Of a stretch of 64,000 nucleotides of DNA, positions 55,182-64,000 are shown piece by piece. A model generated the notes under the pieces. It was given only the letters and a program-made list of their open reading frames with translations, was not told the DNA's origin and made no database searches. Positions within the stretch are counted from its first letter, which is position 1. Every line of letters begins with the position of its first letter. The DNA comes from Methanosarcina sp. DH2 (GTDB lineage: Archaea > Halobacteriota > Methanosarcinia > Methanosarcinales > Methanosarcinaceae), in NCBI RefSeq assembly GCF_020804225.1, contig NZ_WJBI01000001.1, positions 247,773-311,772 on the forward strand, read 5' to 3'. The position numbers and the translations under genes were made by a program.

Positions 55182-56029
55182 CACTTTCCTCTATAAAATT
55201 TCCGACCCCTGTTGAAATCCAACTCTTTAACTCCTTTCGTTTTAGAGTTAATTCTTGGGTTTCATTCTCTATTTTGTAAAAACCCTGGACTGAAGGCTCT
55301 TTCTTGCTTACATGAAATTATTAATTGTATCCCGTATTCTGGACTTTATCTCTAACTTTTATATTGCCGCTTATTCCTGTAGTTTCACTTTACCCAGCCT
55401 TCCGTTTTATTCATCCTTCCGGGAAATGGATTTGCACCTGATATACCTATTTAACATTTTTCGTATAGAGTATATAGAAAAATATTTATCCTACTTTTCT
55501 GCTTCTTTTCTCTTCAATAAAGTTATTTTCTTCAAGGAACTCACTTAAATCTTGAATGATATTATTCTATGCTCGAAAATGAGATCTACCGATAGTGAAA
55601 TCTGTTCAGAAGGTGGGCATTTTAGCAGTCAAACAATTCTTTACAGGAAGATCCAAGGAAAAAGATCCATTTTTTCAAGAGCATTTTCGGTCTATCTCTC
55701 CTGTTTTCAGTCTTCTTTGGCTTTAAAACTTCTCCCTTCGGAAATTTTATATTTTATGCAATTTCTTCTGTTCTGCTATATGGTTTCTGCAGCCGTTTTC
55801 AGAAAGATTAATAAAGTTATCTTATTATAATATAATTTAGAGTGATTTAGAGCCCGCTGAATACTATCGATTACCATATATATATAAAGTAAGATTACAT
55901 CTACTTTATACACATTATTTAAATTTGTATGATCAAATCAATTTAATTATATTATACCGACTCTCCATTCTAATAAGAACTTCAGACATAAGGAAACCCG
56001 GGACCCTATTTATTATCAGAGGTATTTTC
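55182..56029. other. Intergenic region upstream of the SMC cluster
   Basis: No gene I can support. A TATA element TATATATATAAAG (about 55876-55888) gives a likely promoter for the next gene with a leader near 125 nt. Confidence 0.5.
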
Positions 56030-57013
56030 ATGAGAACTGGACAGAGGGATGTGCACAATACACCGCTTAAAAGGCGACTGTCAATAACCTATGAAGAGCT
56101 CGAGACTCTCAAAAAATCAATCAAGATTTCGGTTCTCAATGAACTGCAGACCGAAATGGAAAACAATTCTGATCTGGATTCTTTTAAGGACCAGATCCTT
56201 TCCGAAATCAGGACCGAATTGATGGAACTCCCTGATTTTGCATCAATGAAGGCTTCGATTCTTGGTGAATTGCGAGCTGAATTAAGTTCTGGCAGAGAAT
56301 ATGAATCAGGAACAATTGACCGGCGGCTCAAAGAAATGGCAGGAATTCAGGACGGACTCGTCAGGGAACTGCTTGACCAGAAAATGCTTATAAAAAAATT
56401 GGAAGCAGACGTTGAAAAACTTTCCGGAGCTCTGGGATGCATGCAAAACACCATTTCTTACTCTCCTCCCCCTGTTTCCATTCCCGTCCTCGAAGACCCG
56501 CTTGACCTCCCCCCTCTTTCCAGAAAGCCAAAACGTAAACTTGAGTACAGGAAAGAGAACCCTTCCGCACCCGAGCTGATTGATTTCAGGGAAGCTCCTG
56601 CATCCCTGCCAGGCACAAATGCAAAAGTTCAGCTGAAAATAAGAGAGGTTGAGCCCAGAGAACTCGACGAACAGGAACCTGTCGAAACAAAGTGTGAATA
56701 TATTATCGCCGAGAGCGGAGACCGAAAACGGCTTAGAAGCAATCTGAGGCAACCAACTACAGTAAGAGAGGCTCCTGGGGGACAATCATTTCCTCCAAGA
56801 CAGCCATCTTCTGCGAGGCACCAGTCTCCTTTGAGATACCAATCTCATGTAAAGGCAGAACCTGTAAGAGCTCGACCTGATGAAGATTATAAGTGCGAGT
56901 ATATAATCGCTGAAAAGGCTCAAAAAAAGCGTTTAATCGATGAATCCGTGGATCTTCGGGATAATGATGATGCGGAGATTATAACCTGTAACCGGAAAGA
57001 CTCCCGGGCGTAA
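56030..57013 (+). CDS. Hypothetical coiled-coil protein preceding smc, with repeated KCEYIIAE motif
   Basis: About 327 residues, not recognised. Residues 10-135 are predicted helical coiled coil (TYEELETLKKSIKISVLNEL onward); 140-240 is Pro-rich and basic; the end is charged. A motif KCEYIIAE followed by [SGD/KAQ]-[R/K]KRL occurs twice (near 220 and 287). ATG 56030 with GAGG 9 nt upstream is chosen over the earlier frame start, which has no ribosome site. Position directly before smc, 54 bp apart, suggests co-transcription and perhaps a role in chromosome organisation. Confidence 0.72.
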   Translation: MRTGQRDVHNTPLKRRLSITYEELETLKKSIKISVLNELQTEMENNSDLDSFKDQILSEIRTELMELPDFASMKASILGELRAELSSGREYESGTIDRRLKEMAGIQDGLVRELLDQKMLIKKLEADVEKLSGALGCMQNTISYSPPPVSIPVLEDPLDLPPLSRKPKRKLEYRKENPSAPELIDFREAPASLPGTNAKVQLKIREVEPRELDEQEPVETKCEYIIAESGDRKRLRSNLRQPTTVREAPGGQSFPPRQPSSARHQSPLRYQSHVKAEPVRARPDEDYKCEYIIAEKAQKKRLIDESVDLRDNDDAEIITCNRKDSRA

Positions 57014-57067
57014 TGAGGCTGAAAAAACGGAAATTTCCCCAAAAACGCAATAACTCAGAGGCATTCT

Positions 57068-60000
57068 GTGTACATAAAAGAGATTGAGTTCGTTAATTTC
57101 AAGTCCTTCGGAAAAAAAGTGAAGATCTCCTTTTACAATGACTTCACCACTATTTCCGGTCCTAATGGTAGTGGGAAGTCAAATATTATAGACGGGATCC
57201 TCTTTGCACTCGGGCTGTCGAGCTCAAGGACCCTCAGGGCTGAAAAACTCACGGACCTTATTTACAATGGTGACGAGGCAAAAAAGCCTGATTTTGCCCA
57301 GGTTACGATCCGTTTTGACAATACTGATCGCAAGATGCCATTAGAGCTTGATGAGGTTGAAATCTCAAGAAAGGTCAGGCGGACAAAAAACGCATACTAC
57401 AGCTATTTTTACTTTAACGGAAAAGCCGTAAGCTTGGGAGAAATCCATTCCCAGCTTGCAAAGGCAGGGGTAACGCCTGAAGGTTACAATGTGGTAATGC
57501 AGGGAGATGTCACGCAGATCATTTCCATGACTTCTGTAGAGAGACGAAAGATTATTGATGAAATTGCCGGGGTTGCGGAATTTGATGAGCGCAAGCAAAA
57601 GGCGCTCGGGGAGCTGGAAATCGTCAGGCAGCAGGTCGAACGCGTGGACATCATCCTTGAAGAAGTACGTACCCAGCTTGAAAAACTTGCAGGGGAACGA
57701 GACCAGGCACTGAAATATCAGTCTCTGAAGACTGAAAAAATTAAATTTGAAGGCTATGTCCTTCTTTCCAAGCTCAAGGATGCCAGAACAGAACTGGAAA
57801 ATGTGGACAAAGAACTTGCAGGCAAGGAAGAGCACTTTGAAAAAGTCCAGGTACTGCTGGATGAAAGGGTAAAGGAATTAGAAGCTCTTGAACAGGCCCT
57901 TGAAACAATTTCGCTTGAAATCCGGAAAAAAGGGGAAGATGAACAGCTGCAGGTCAAAAGGGAAATCGAAGAAATAAAAGGGGAAATTTCCCGATGTGTG
58001 GATAGCATTGAGCTTTCGGAATCCGAACTTGAAGAAGCTGATGCAAAGCGTAGAAAGGCATTTGTTGATATTGATTCCATAAAAGGCAAGGTCGGGGAGC
58101 TCGAAGAGAAAATAGAAACTGAGAATGTGAGAAAAGAAAGCATTTCTGCTGAGCTGTCCGAAAGAAAAACCGAGCGTATGCTGCTTCAGAGCAGGATTGC
58201 GGATGTGGATGCAAAGTTTGCAGCAACAAGAGACGAGCTTATGGCTGCCCGCAAGAAGCTCGAGGGTGTTAAAAACGAAAAGAACGAGCTTATCCGTAAT
58301 GAAGACAGGCTTCTCGATACTCTCAGAAGAAAGTCATCGGAACTGCGGGATATTGAAAACCAGATACGGGATGCAGAATCTGCAGTCACTGCCTCTGACA
58401 GCGATACCCTTTCTGTCCAGTACGAGATTGAAAGACTTACTAAAAATCTCGACTCCCTAATAAAAGACCGTGACGATATCGAAAGCAGCCATTTCAGGAT
58501 CAAAGAAGATATAAGGAAACTTGAGAGCAGACTTCACGGTCTCCAGCAGGAATATGCAATCGCTGAAGCAAGGGTCCGGGCTTCGGAACAGGGTGGAGGG
58601 TATTCAAGGGCTGTGGAGATGGTTATCGGGGCTTCCCGGCAAAACGAGCTATTCGGAATTCACGGGACCATTGCGCAGCTCGGAAAAGTTGATCGCAGTT
58701 ATGCGGCTGCCCTTGAGGTTGCTGCAGGGAACAGAATGCAGGCAGTCGTTGTGGATAATGATCGTGATGCTGCAGAGGCGATCGAATTCCTGAAGCGGAG
58801 AAAAGGCGGGCGGGCTACTTTCCTTCCGCTTAACAAAATGAAGGATTCCAGAAGGCTTGAGAGCCTCAATTATGAAAACGGAATAATAGGGTACGCAATC
58901 GATCTTATTGAATTCGATCCGGATTTCGAGCCTGCTTTCTGGTATGTTTTCCAGGATACTCTTGTTATGGAAGATCTCGCCAGTGCCCGCCGCCTCATGG
59001 GAAAAGCAAGAATGGTCACCCTCGAAGGTGAACTCCTTGAAAAGAGCGGGGCAATGGTCGGAGGTTCCCTTTCTTCAAAATCGGGGATTTCTTTTGCTGC
59101 CGCGGAAAAAGACAAACTTCTCGAGCTTGCAGGGGAAATAAAATCCCTTGATGCAAGCCGGACTGCAGCGATCAGTAAACAGGACAGAATTGAAAGCCAT
59201 GTTTTTGAGTTGAGCAGAAAGATCCGCGACTGTGAGGCTACTATCTCCAGAAAAGAGCTCGAACTTCAGGAGATTTCTGGCAGGGAAACCAAACTTGCAG
59301 AACTCCTTGAGGCTAAACAGGCAGACCTGCGGGCAATTGAAGAGTCCAGGGCAGATCTCAGGGCTGAAATGGACAGGGTAATTGCGGAAAAGACTGAGAA
59401 AGAAGGCGCTGCAGCTGAACTCGAGGTTCAGGTTGCCGAACTTGAGACAAAACTTGCTGATTCTCCTCTACCCGAGATAAATAAAAAAGCCGATTTTGTG
59501 GATGAGGAAATCCGCAGGCTTGAAGGCAGGATCAGGGATACTGAAGCCAGCCTGAATGCCTTGCAGCTCGAAAAGGAATATGCGGAACAGAAAATTGCCG
59601 AAGCCAAGGAGCTTATCAGGGAACTTGATGAAAAGAAATCTTCAAGGCGTGAGAGAGTGGATTCTCTTAAGGCAAAGATTGCAGAACTCGAGGCGCAGCT
59701 TGAGGAAAAACAGAAACGAGAAATTCAACTTTCCGACGAGCTTATAGGGCTCCAGAAAGAAAGGGAAAATGTTCAGGCCGAACACAATGCAGTAAAGCGA
59801 AGGGTCAGTATTGCTGCAACCACCCTTGAAAAGGCAAAACAGCAGGTACTTACGCTCACAGCTACGAGAAGCGCACTTTTTGACCAGGAAAAGCAGCTTC
59901 TTGAAGAGATACAGAGAAGGGGCATAGAAGAGACCTCCGAGGTCCCGAGTTACGAAACCGTTTACATGAGGATCCAGGCAATCGAAGAAGCCATGCGCAG

Positions 60001-60595
60001 GCTTGAGCCTGTAAATATGCGGGCAATCGATGAATATAACGAAGTAGAACTCAGGCTTTCAGACCTGCAGGGCAAACGCGATACTCTCTTTACCGAAAGG
60101 GAACAGCTCCTTGAACGCATTGACCAGTACGAGCAGCTCAAGCGGGATACCTTTATGGAGGCTTATACAAGCATAAATGCCAATTTCAAAGAGATTTTCT
60201 ACGAACTTTCCGATGGCATGGGGGAACTTCTTCTGGAAAACCCTGATGACCCCTTTGCCGGAGGGATGACTCTTCGGGCTCAGCCGAAAGAAAAAACTCT
60301 CCAGCGTATAGAAGCCATGTCCGGAGGAGAAAAGAGTCTTACAGCACTTGCCTTTATTTTTTCAATCCAGCAATACCGCCCTGCTCCTTTCTATGCCTTT
60401 GACGAGATTGACATGTTTCTTGACGGCTGGAATGTAGAAAGAGTTTCAAGGCACGTTAAAGTTTCAGGATCAAAAGTCCAGTTTATCGTTGTTTCTTTAA
60501 GAAAACCCATGATCCAGGCTGCAAACCGGACGATCGGGGTTACCATGCAGGAGAATAATATCACAAGTATAACCGGAGTGAAGCTTAATGGCTGA
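57068..60595 (+). CDS. smc: Chromosome segregation protein SMC
   Basis: An 1175-residue ABC-type SMC ATPase. Walker A GPNGSGKSNIIDGI (about 33-46), long coiled coil, hinge near 505-680 with Gly-rich turns (GAMVGGSLSSKSG), second coiled coil, signature LSGGEKSLTALAF-type run MSGGEKSLTALAF and Walker B FYAFDEIDMFLD. The length is normal. GTG start with GAGG at 57058-57061. Its stop overlaps scpA by 8 bp, so SMC, ScpA and ScpB are one unit. Confidence 0.96.
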   Translation: MYIKEIEFVNFKSFGKKVKISFYNDFTTISGPNGSGKSNIIDGILFALGLSSSRTLRAEKLTDLIYNGDEAKKPDFAQVTIRFDNTDRKMPLELDEVEISRKVRRTKNAYYSYFYFNGKAVSLGEIHSQLAKAGVTPEGYNVVMQGDVTQIISMTSVERRKIIDEIAGVAEFDERKQKALGELEIVRQQVERVDIILEEVRTQLEKLAGERDQALKYQSLKTEKIKFEGYVLLSKLKDARTELENVDKELAGKEEHFEKVQVLLDERVKELEALEQALETISLEIRKKGEDEQLQVKREIEEIKGEISRCVDSIELSESELEEADAKRRKAFVDIDSIKGKVGELEEKIETENVRKESISAELSERKTERMLLQSRIADVDAKFAATRDELMAARKKLEGVKNEKNELIRNEDRLLDTLRRKSSELRDIENQIRDAESAVTASDSDTLSVQYEIERLTKNLDSLIKDRDDIESSHFRIKEDIRKLESRLHGLQQEYAIAEARVRASEQGGGYSRAVEMVIGASRQNELFGIHGTIAQLGKVDRSYAAALEVAAGNRMQAVVVDNDRDAAEAIEFLKRRKGGRATFLPLNKMKDSRRLESLNYENGIIGYAIDLIEFDPDFEPAFWYVFQDTLVMEDLASARRLMGKARMVTLEGELLEKSGAMVGGSLSSKSGISFAAAEKDKLLELAGEIKSLDASRTAAISKQDRIESHVFELSRKIRDCEATISRKELELQEISGRETKLAELLEAKQADLRAIEESRADLRAEMDRVIAEKTEKEGAAAELEVQVAELETKLADSPLPEINKKADFVDEEIRRLEGRIRDTEASLNALQLEKEYAEQKIAEAKELIRELDEKKSSRRERVDSLKAKIAELEAQLEEKQKREIQLSDELIGLQKERENVQAEHNAVKRRVSIAATTLEKAKQQVLTLTATRSALFDQEKQLLEEIQRRGIEETSEVPSYETVYMRIQAIEEAMRRLEPVNMRAIDEYNEVELRLSDLQGKRDTLFTEREQLLERIDQYEQLKRDTFMEAYTSINANFKEIFYELSDGMGELLLENPDDPFAGGMTLRAQPKEKTLQRIEAMSGGEKSLTALAFIFSIQQYRPAPFYAFDEIDMFLDGWNVERVSRHVKVSGSKVQFIVVSLRKPMIQAANRTIGVTMQENNITSITGVKLNG

Positions 60596-61655
60596 ACTTA
60601 TAGATAACTCGGCACTCGACATTTCCGGACTTCCTTCCCCTGACGTTCGTGAATCCGGGGAAAAGGATTCTCTTTTTTCAAACCCCGAAATTTTCGGGCT
60701 TCCGACCACTCTCTCATACCTCGGCGTCGATTGGGCTCTTCTTGACCTCTCAGAATTTGATACCTATGAACCTCTGGGCATTATGGTCGAACTTGCAAAA
60801 GACGGGAAGATCAATCCCTGGGATATTGATATTGTGCAGTTAACTGATACTTTTCTACACAGGATAGAAGAGTTTCAGAAAATGGACCTGAGGATTTCTT
60901 CAAGGACTCTCCTTTATTCAGCTATCCTCCTCCGCATGAAGTCTTCAGTAATTCTCGGGACAGGGGAAGAGGAAGAAGATGACTTTGATTCTGGGTTTTT
61001 TGATAATGACCTCCCTGAGCCGGACGAGTTTCCTATCCCAAAGCTTCCTGTACGCCGCCTTTCTACAAGACCGGTCACACTGAACGAACTTATTCTGGAA
61101 CTTAAAAAAGCTGAAAAGACACTTTCAAGGAAAAATGAAAAGAAAGCTCGTCTGGCTGCAGAAGAACCTGATATTAAGCATGATCCCCTGACTACCGGAG
61201 ATGTGCTCGGGATTGCCCATGACGAGGCTATCATATCGAGGCTGGCACTTATCTGGGCAAGGCTCGTTGAGCTATTTATGAAGCAGCCTGTTGTGGAGTT
61301 TTCTGACTTTCTTCAACTGAGCGAAGACCAGATAATGGATTACCTTTCTCTCCTCTTTCTTGCTTCGAGCAGAAAAATCTGGCTTTTCCAGAATGAACTT
61401 TTCGGGGAACTGTATATTTATCCTGGAGAAGAATCCGGTTTTTCCACTGAGGGCAATCCGCTTCTTTTCCACCAGATGAAACAGGGTTTAACAGAAGATA
61501 TTTCAGAGCCTGACTTTTCCCGGAGAGAAAGGTTCACAGGCAGTAAACCTCCGGTTGAGTACACAGATGGAGAGCCTGACGAAACCGGATATCCTGAGGT
61601 TCTTTCCTTTGAGCCGGAGCATATAGATGCGGACTTTCCTGAAGAAACACGTTAA
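60588..61655 (+). CDS. scpA: Segregation and condensation protein ScpA (kleisin)
   Basis: A 355-residue kleisin. The N-terminal SMC-binding part has LGIMVELAKDGKINPWDIDIVQLTDTFL and RISSRTLLYSAILLRMKSS; the C-terminal winged helix lies near 195-290 (SDFLQLSEDQIMDYLSLLFLASSRKIWLFQ). The linker contains an acidic run (EEEEDDFD). The C-terminal 60 residues extend past usual ScpA and are acidic. Overlaps smc by 8 bp and precedes scpB by 36 bp. Confidence 0.93.
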   Translation: MAELIDNSALDISGLPSPDVRESGEKDSLFSNPEIFGLPTTLSYLGVDWALLDLSEFDTYEPLGIMVELAKDGKINPWDIDIVQLTDTFLHRIEEFQKMDLRISSRTLLYSAILLRMKSSVILGTGEEEEDDFDSGFFDNDLPEPDEFPIPKLPVRRLSTRPVTLNELILELKKAEKTLSRKNEKKARLAAEEPDIKHDPLTTGDVLGIAHDEAIISRLALIWARLVELFMKQPVVEFSDFLQLSEDQIMDYLSLLFLASSRKIWLFQNELFGELYIYPGEESGFSTEGNPLLFHQMKQGLTEDISEPDFSRRERFTGSKPPVEYTDGEPDETGYPEVLSFEPEHIDADFPEETR

Positions 61656-61691
61656 CTTAACTGAAGAATAACCTTATCCTTTTTTCTGGTC

Positions 61692-62816
61692 GTGAAACTT
61701 ATGAGTGAGCTTGAAATTATCGAAGCGGCTCTTTTTGCTGCGGGCAGGGCAGTAAGCCTTGAAAAACTTATGAAAATTACCGGAAAGCCAAAAAAGAATG
61801 TCTTCTCGGCAGTACAGGAGCTGACGGAGGCTTACTCTTCCCGGGGGTCAGGCATTGAAATTCTGGACCTTGGAGAACGTTACGTCATGCAGGTCAAGCC
61901 AGAGTATTCAGAACTCATGCGGGAGGTTGCCCCAAAAGAACTTTCAGCCCCTAAGCTCCGGACCCTTTCCATGGTTGCCTATCATCAGCCCCTGCTCCAG
62001 TCCGATCTGATCGAAATGAGGGGCAGTGGAGCCTATGACCATATAAAAGACCTGATTGAAAGAGGATTTGTTGAGTCTGTGCCCAGCGGGAGAAGCAGGC
62101 AGCTTTCCACAACCCCGCTGTTTGCAGATTATTTCGGGCTCAAAAGGAACGATCCTGAAGCCATAAAGGAGAAAATCATTGAGCTGTTAAGGGTGCAGGG
62201 AGAACAGAGTGAGATCAACCTGTGGGTCGGAAAAAAGACCATTGCTGTGACTCCAATGTATGAGTCCCTTATGGGAATGTGCGGAATTAAAGACTATTTT
62301 GTTGCGAATGCCTATCGTCCTTCTAAGGAAGAAATATCCCGCCTGCTTGAGGCCGACGTGCTTGTGGTCTCTGCCGGCTATCTTGATACCGTGAGGCAAC
62401 ACTGCGATGGAGAAATCCTCGAGGTGCGTTCAACAACCTTTGAAGACCTTATCGAAGCAATCTCTCTAATCTCTGAAGAACTTTCCGATGAAGTGGACCC
62501 TAAAATGGTAGCAAACACTCTTCAGAAAATCAGGGATACCCGGGAAAAATATGTATCTTCGGCTTTCCTCGTTGAGAGGAAGGTAAGACCTGCAACTGAG
62601 ATGGTTTCGAGGCTCGTAAATGACCTAAATATAAGAATTTCTACAGACGGCGTCCTTGTTGCTCCTGATTATGGGACTTCAGGTGAGGGAGTGAGCATAG
62701 GGAAAGGAGCTAAAATTCTGGTGCCCACCCACCGCACTGTAGAGGGCGACCTTCTTGAGAGGGTCTGCAAAAAATACGATTCTATCCTTGAAGGTTTGAA
62801 TAATTTCGAAGATTGA
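61692..62816 (+). CDS. scpB: Segregation and condensation protein ScpB with C-terminal extension
   Basis: 374 residues against about 180-200 for usual ScpB. The first 175 are standard tandem winged helices: EIIEAALFAAGRAVSLEKLMKI, LSMVAYHQPLLQSDLIEMRG, LIERGFVESVPSGRSRQLSTTPLFADYFGL. The remaining 200 residues are a separate unrecognised domain (PSKEEISRLLEADVLVVSAGYLDT, then an alpha-rich part ending in VLVPTHRTVEGDLLERVC-like sequence). The extra domain may bind DNA or a partner. Same unit as smc and scpA. Confidence 0.9.
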   Translation: MKLMSELEIIEAALFAAGRAVSLEKLMKITGKPKKNVFSAVQELTEAYSSRGSGIEILDLGERYVMQVKPEYSELMREVAPKELSAPKLRTLSMVAYHQPLLQSDLIEMRGSGAYDHIKDLIERGFVESVPSGRSRQLSTTPLFADYFGLKRNDPEAIKEKIIELLRVQGEQSEINLWVGKKTIAVTPMYESLMGMCGIKDYFVANAYRPSKEEISRLLEADVLVVSAGYLDTVRQHCDGEILEVRSTTFEDLIEAISLISEELSDEVDPKMVANTLQKIRDTREKYVSSAFLVERKVRPATEMVSRLVNDLNIRISTDGVLVAPDYGTSGEGVSIGKGAKILVPTHRTVEGDLLERVCKKYDSILEGLNNFED

Positions 62817-62922
62817 GGCTCCAAAAAGCCAGCGCGGATGCCTCTAATCTTTCTTACTTTTTTTGAAAACACTGGCGCCCACAATTTAAGCTTTTCTGTC
62901 GTATTTATATTCTATATATATA

Positions 62923-63012
62923 GCATTTATATACTATGCGAGGCATTTAACTATAGCTTTATATACTGGTTAGAGGATATTACTTTTTGCTTTATATACT
63001 GAGGGTTGACTA
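62923..63012 (+). repeat. Three tandem 33-bp units carrying TATA and SD-like motifs before tbp
   Basis: gcatttatatact (62923), gctttatatactg (62956) and gctttatatactg (62989) are exactly 33 bp apart, each followed by a gagg-type motif (gcgagg, tagagg, tgaggg). The last TATA lies only about 15 bp before the tbp ATG, too close to drive it, so it may bind TBP for control. Confidence 0.7.
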
Positions 63013-63564
63013 ATGAGCGAATCTAGCATTAAAATTGAAAACGTGGTCGCATCCACCAAACTCGCTGAAGAGTTTGATTTAACTGTGATTGAATCCAAGT
63101 TCGAAGGCGCCGAGTACAACAAGCAGAAGTTTCCGGGGCTCGTCTACAGGGTTTCTGACCCTAAAGCCGCTTTCCTGGTCTTTACTTCCGGAAAGGTTGT
63201 CTGTACGGGAGCAAAAAACGTTGCTGATGTGCACACAGTTATTGGCAATATGGCAAAAAAGCTGAACGGTATAGGGATCGAGACAATAGAAAACCCGCAA
63301 ATTACTGTCCAGAACATAGTTGCCTCAGCAGATCTGCGCACTATCCTTAACCTCAATGCAATTGCAATCGGGCTTGGGCTTGAGAATATCGAATACGAAC
63401 CCGAGCAGTTTCCCGGTCTTGTATACAGGATCGATGACCCTAAAGTAGTTGTGCTTATTTTCAGTTCCGGTAAACTGGTAGTCACAGGCGGAAAAACCCC
63501 CGAAGACTGTGAGAGGGGCGTGGAAGTTGTTCGTCAGCAGCTCGATAACATGGGGCTTTTATAA
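63013..63564 (+). CDS. tbp: TATA-box binding protein
   Basis: A 183-residue archaeal TBP made of two direct repeats: [24 protein letters not shown] with [34 protein letters not shown], then [20 protein letters not shown] with [34 protein letters not shown]. Conserved Phe pairs that kink DNA are present. No acidic tail. Several TBP paralogues exist in Methanosarcina genomes; which one this is cannot be told. Confidence 0.97.
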   Translation: MSESSIKIENVVASTKLAEEFDLTVIESKFEGAEYNKQKFPGLVYRVSDPKAAFLVFTSGKVVCTGAKNVADVHTVIGNMAKKLNGIGIETIENPQITVQNIVASADLRTILNLNAIAIGLGLENIEYEPEQFPGLVYRIDDPKVVVLIFSSGKLVVTGGKTPEDCERGVEVVRQQLDNMGLL

Positions 63565-63696
63565 AACCCTCAACCCTTTTAATCTGGTGTATCCATTTTA
63601 ATCTGCCTCCTGCGGAAGGGATACGGATAGAATACCTAAAATAAAAACGGATTCTGCGGTAAGCGTAGAGGCTCCGGCAAAGGATATGTGTGAAAC

Positions 63697-64000
63697 GTGA
63701 ACAGTGCAGATGTTTGCATCCTTATTCCTACCCTTAACGAAGCTTCAACTATAGGGGAGCTCATTAAAGATTTCAAGAGAGAAGGGTTTTCCAATATTCT
63801 GCTAATCGATGGAAACAGCAGGGATGGAACAGCGCAAATTGCAGAGGCAGAAGGCGCAAGAGTTGTCCTGCAGACCGGAAAGGGCAAAGGACAGGCAATG
63901 ATCCAGGCTTTCGAACTTATCGAGAGCCCCTATGTAGTATTGGTCGACGGGGATGGGACTTACCTTGCAAAAGAAGCTCCTTCTCTTCTTGAGCCAGTTC
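63697..64000 (+). CDS. Glycosyltransferase family 2, AglJ-like (partial)
   Basis: The first 101 codons before the window ends. MNSADVCILIPTLNEASTIGELI, LLIDGNSRDGTAQIAEAEGA, and the DGDGTY acceptor motif show a GT-A glycosyltransferase with dolichyl-phosphate-type substrates, matching AglJ and DPM-like enzymes that start archaeal N-glycan synthesis. GTG 63697 is the start; an earlier ATG (63686) runs into a stop after four codons. Confidence 0.82.
   Translation, partial: MNSADVCILIPTLNEASTIGELIKDFKREGFSNILLIDGNSRDGTAQIAEAEGARVVLQTGKGKGQAMIQAFELIESPYVVLVDGDGTYLAKEAPSLLEPV

Noticed and set aside
55312-55830. Two plus-strand frames between the small acidic protein and the SMC cluster
   Set aside because: Rich in Phe, Ser and Tyr from AT-rich DNA, no start signal, no motif.

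Overview
This window is almost certainly from a Methanosarcina chromosome. It carries a methanol-type methylcobamide:CoM methyltransferase (MtaA) next to a RamA-like corrinoid activase, a methanogen FilR1-type regulator, archaeal TBP, a DRG-type GTPase, DUF2111/PAS sensors, TATA-box promoters, and long AT-rich intergenic spaces full of short tandem repeats. No species name can be fixed from the sequence alone.

Layout: 1-2.5 kb, methylotrophic genes (interrupted activase and mtaA, minus strand). 3-6 kb, a P-type ATPase of the Na+/K+-ATPase (IIC) type followed by an 11-copy 15-bp repeat. 6.4-9.9 kb, a hybrid histidine kinase overlapping a lone response regulator. 10.2-11 kb, a FilR1-type regulator. 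11.8-19.2 kb (minus), a six-gene operon related to group 4 hydrogenase/complex I in which the NuoB-like and NuoD-like subunits lack the cluster- and NiFe-binding cysteines. 19.9-27.9 kb, a RibD-type reductase, an ABC-2 exporter, a DUF2111-PAS-PAS-GAF sensor, an iron-sulfur-flavoprotein-like reductase and an anchored beta-helix protein. 28.3-30.2 kb, tRNA-Gln and then four tandem paralogous structured RNA loci.

Further right: two HicB-like genes, one intact and one with an in-frame UAG that could be read as pyrrolysine; a UroD/MtaA-family methyltransferase; a secreted transglutaminase-like protein; an ArsB/NhaD-type permease; a methyltransferase-ATP-grasp fusion; DRG GTPase; MoeA fused to a binding-protein domain; IlvE; tRNA-Arg(UCU); a PspC protein; an ArsR-controlled metal permease; and a biotin ECF transporter (BioY, two ATPases, EcfT). 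These are followed by tRNA-Arg(CCU), a GNAT protein, a DtxR-type regulator with FeoB, an SMC-ScpA-ScpB cluster, TBP, and the start of an AglJ-like glycosyltransferase.

The most unusual items are the four-copy RNA family (28666-30176), whose stems are supported by compensatory base changes and whose twin hairpins mostly expose G5 loops; the cysteine-depleted hydrogenase-related complex; the HicB gene with one amber codon; the activase with a stop codon inside conserved sequence; and the triplicated 33-bp TATA/Shine-Dalgarno unit in front of tbp. Short tandem repeats sit mainly in the 3' flanks of genes, twice touching the stop codon itself.
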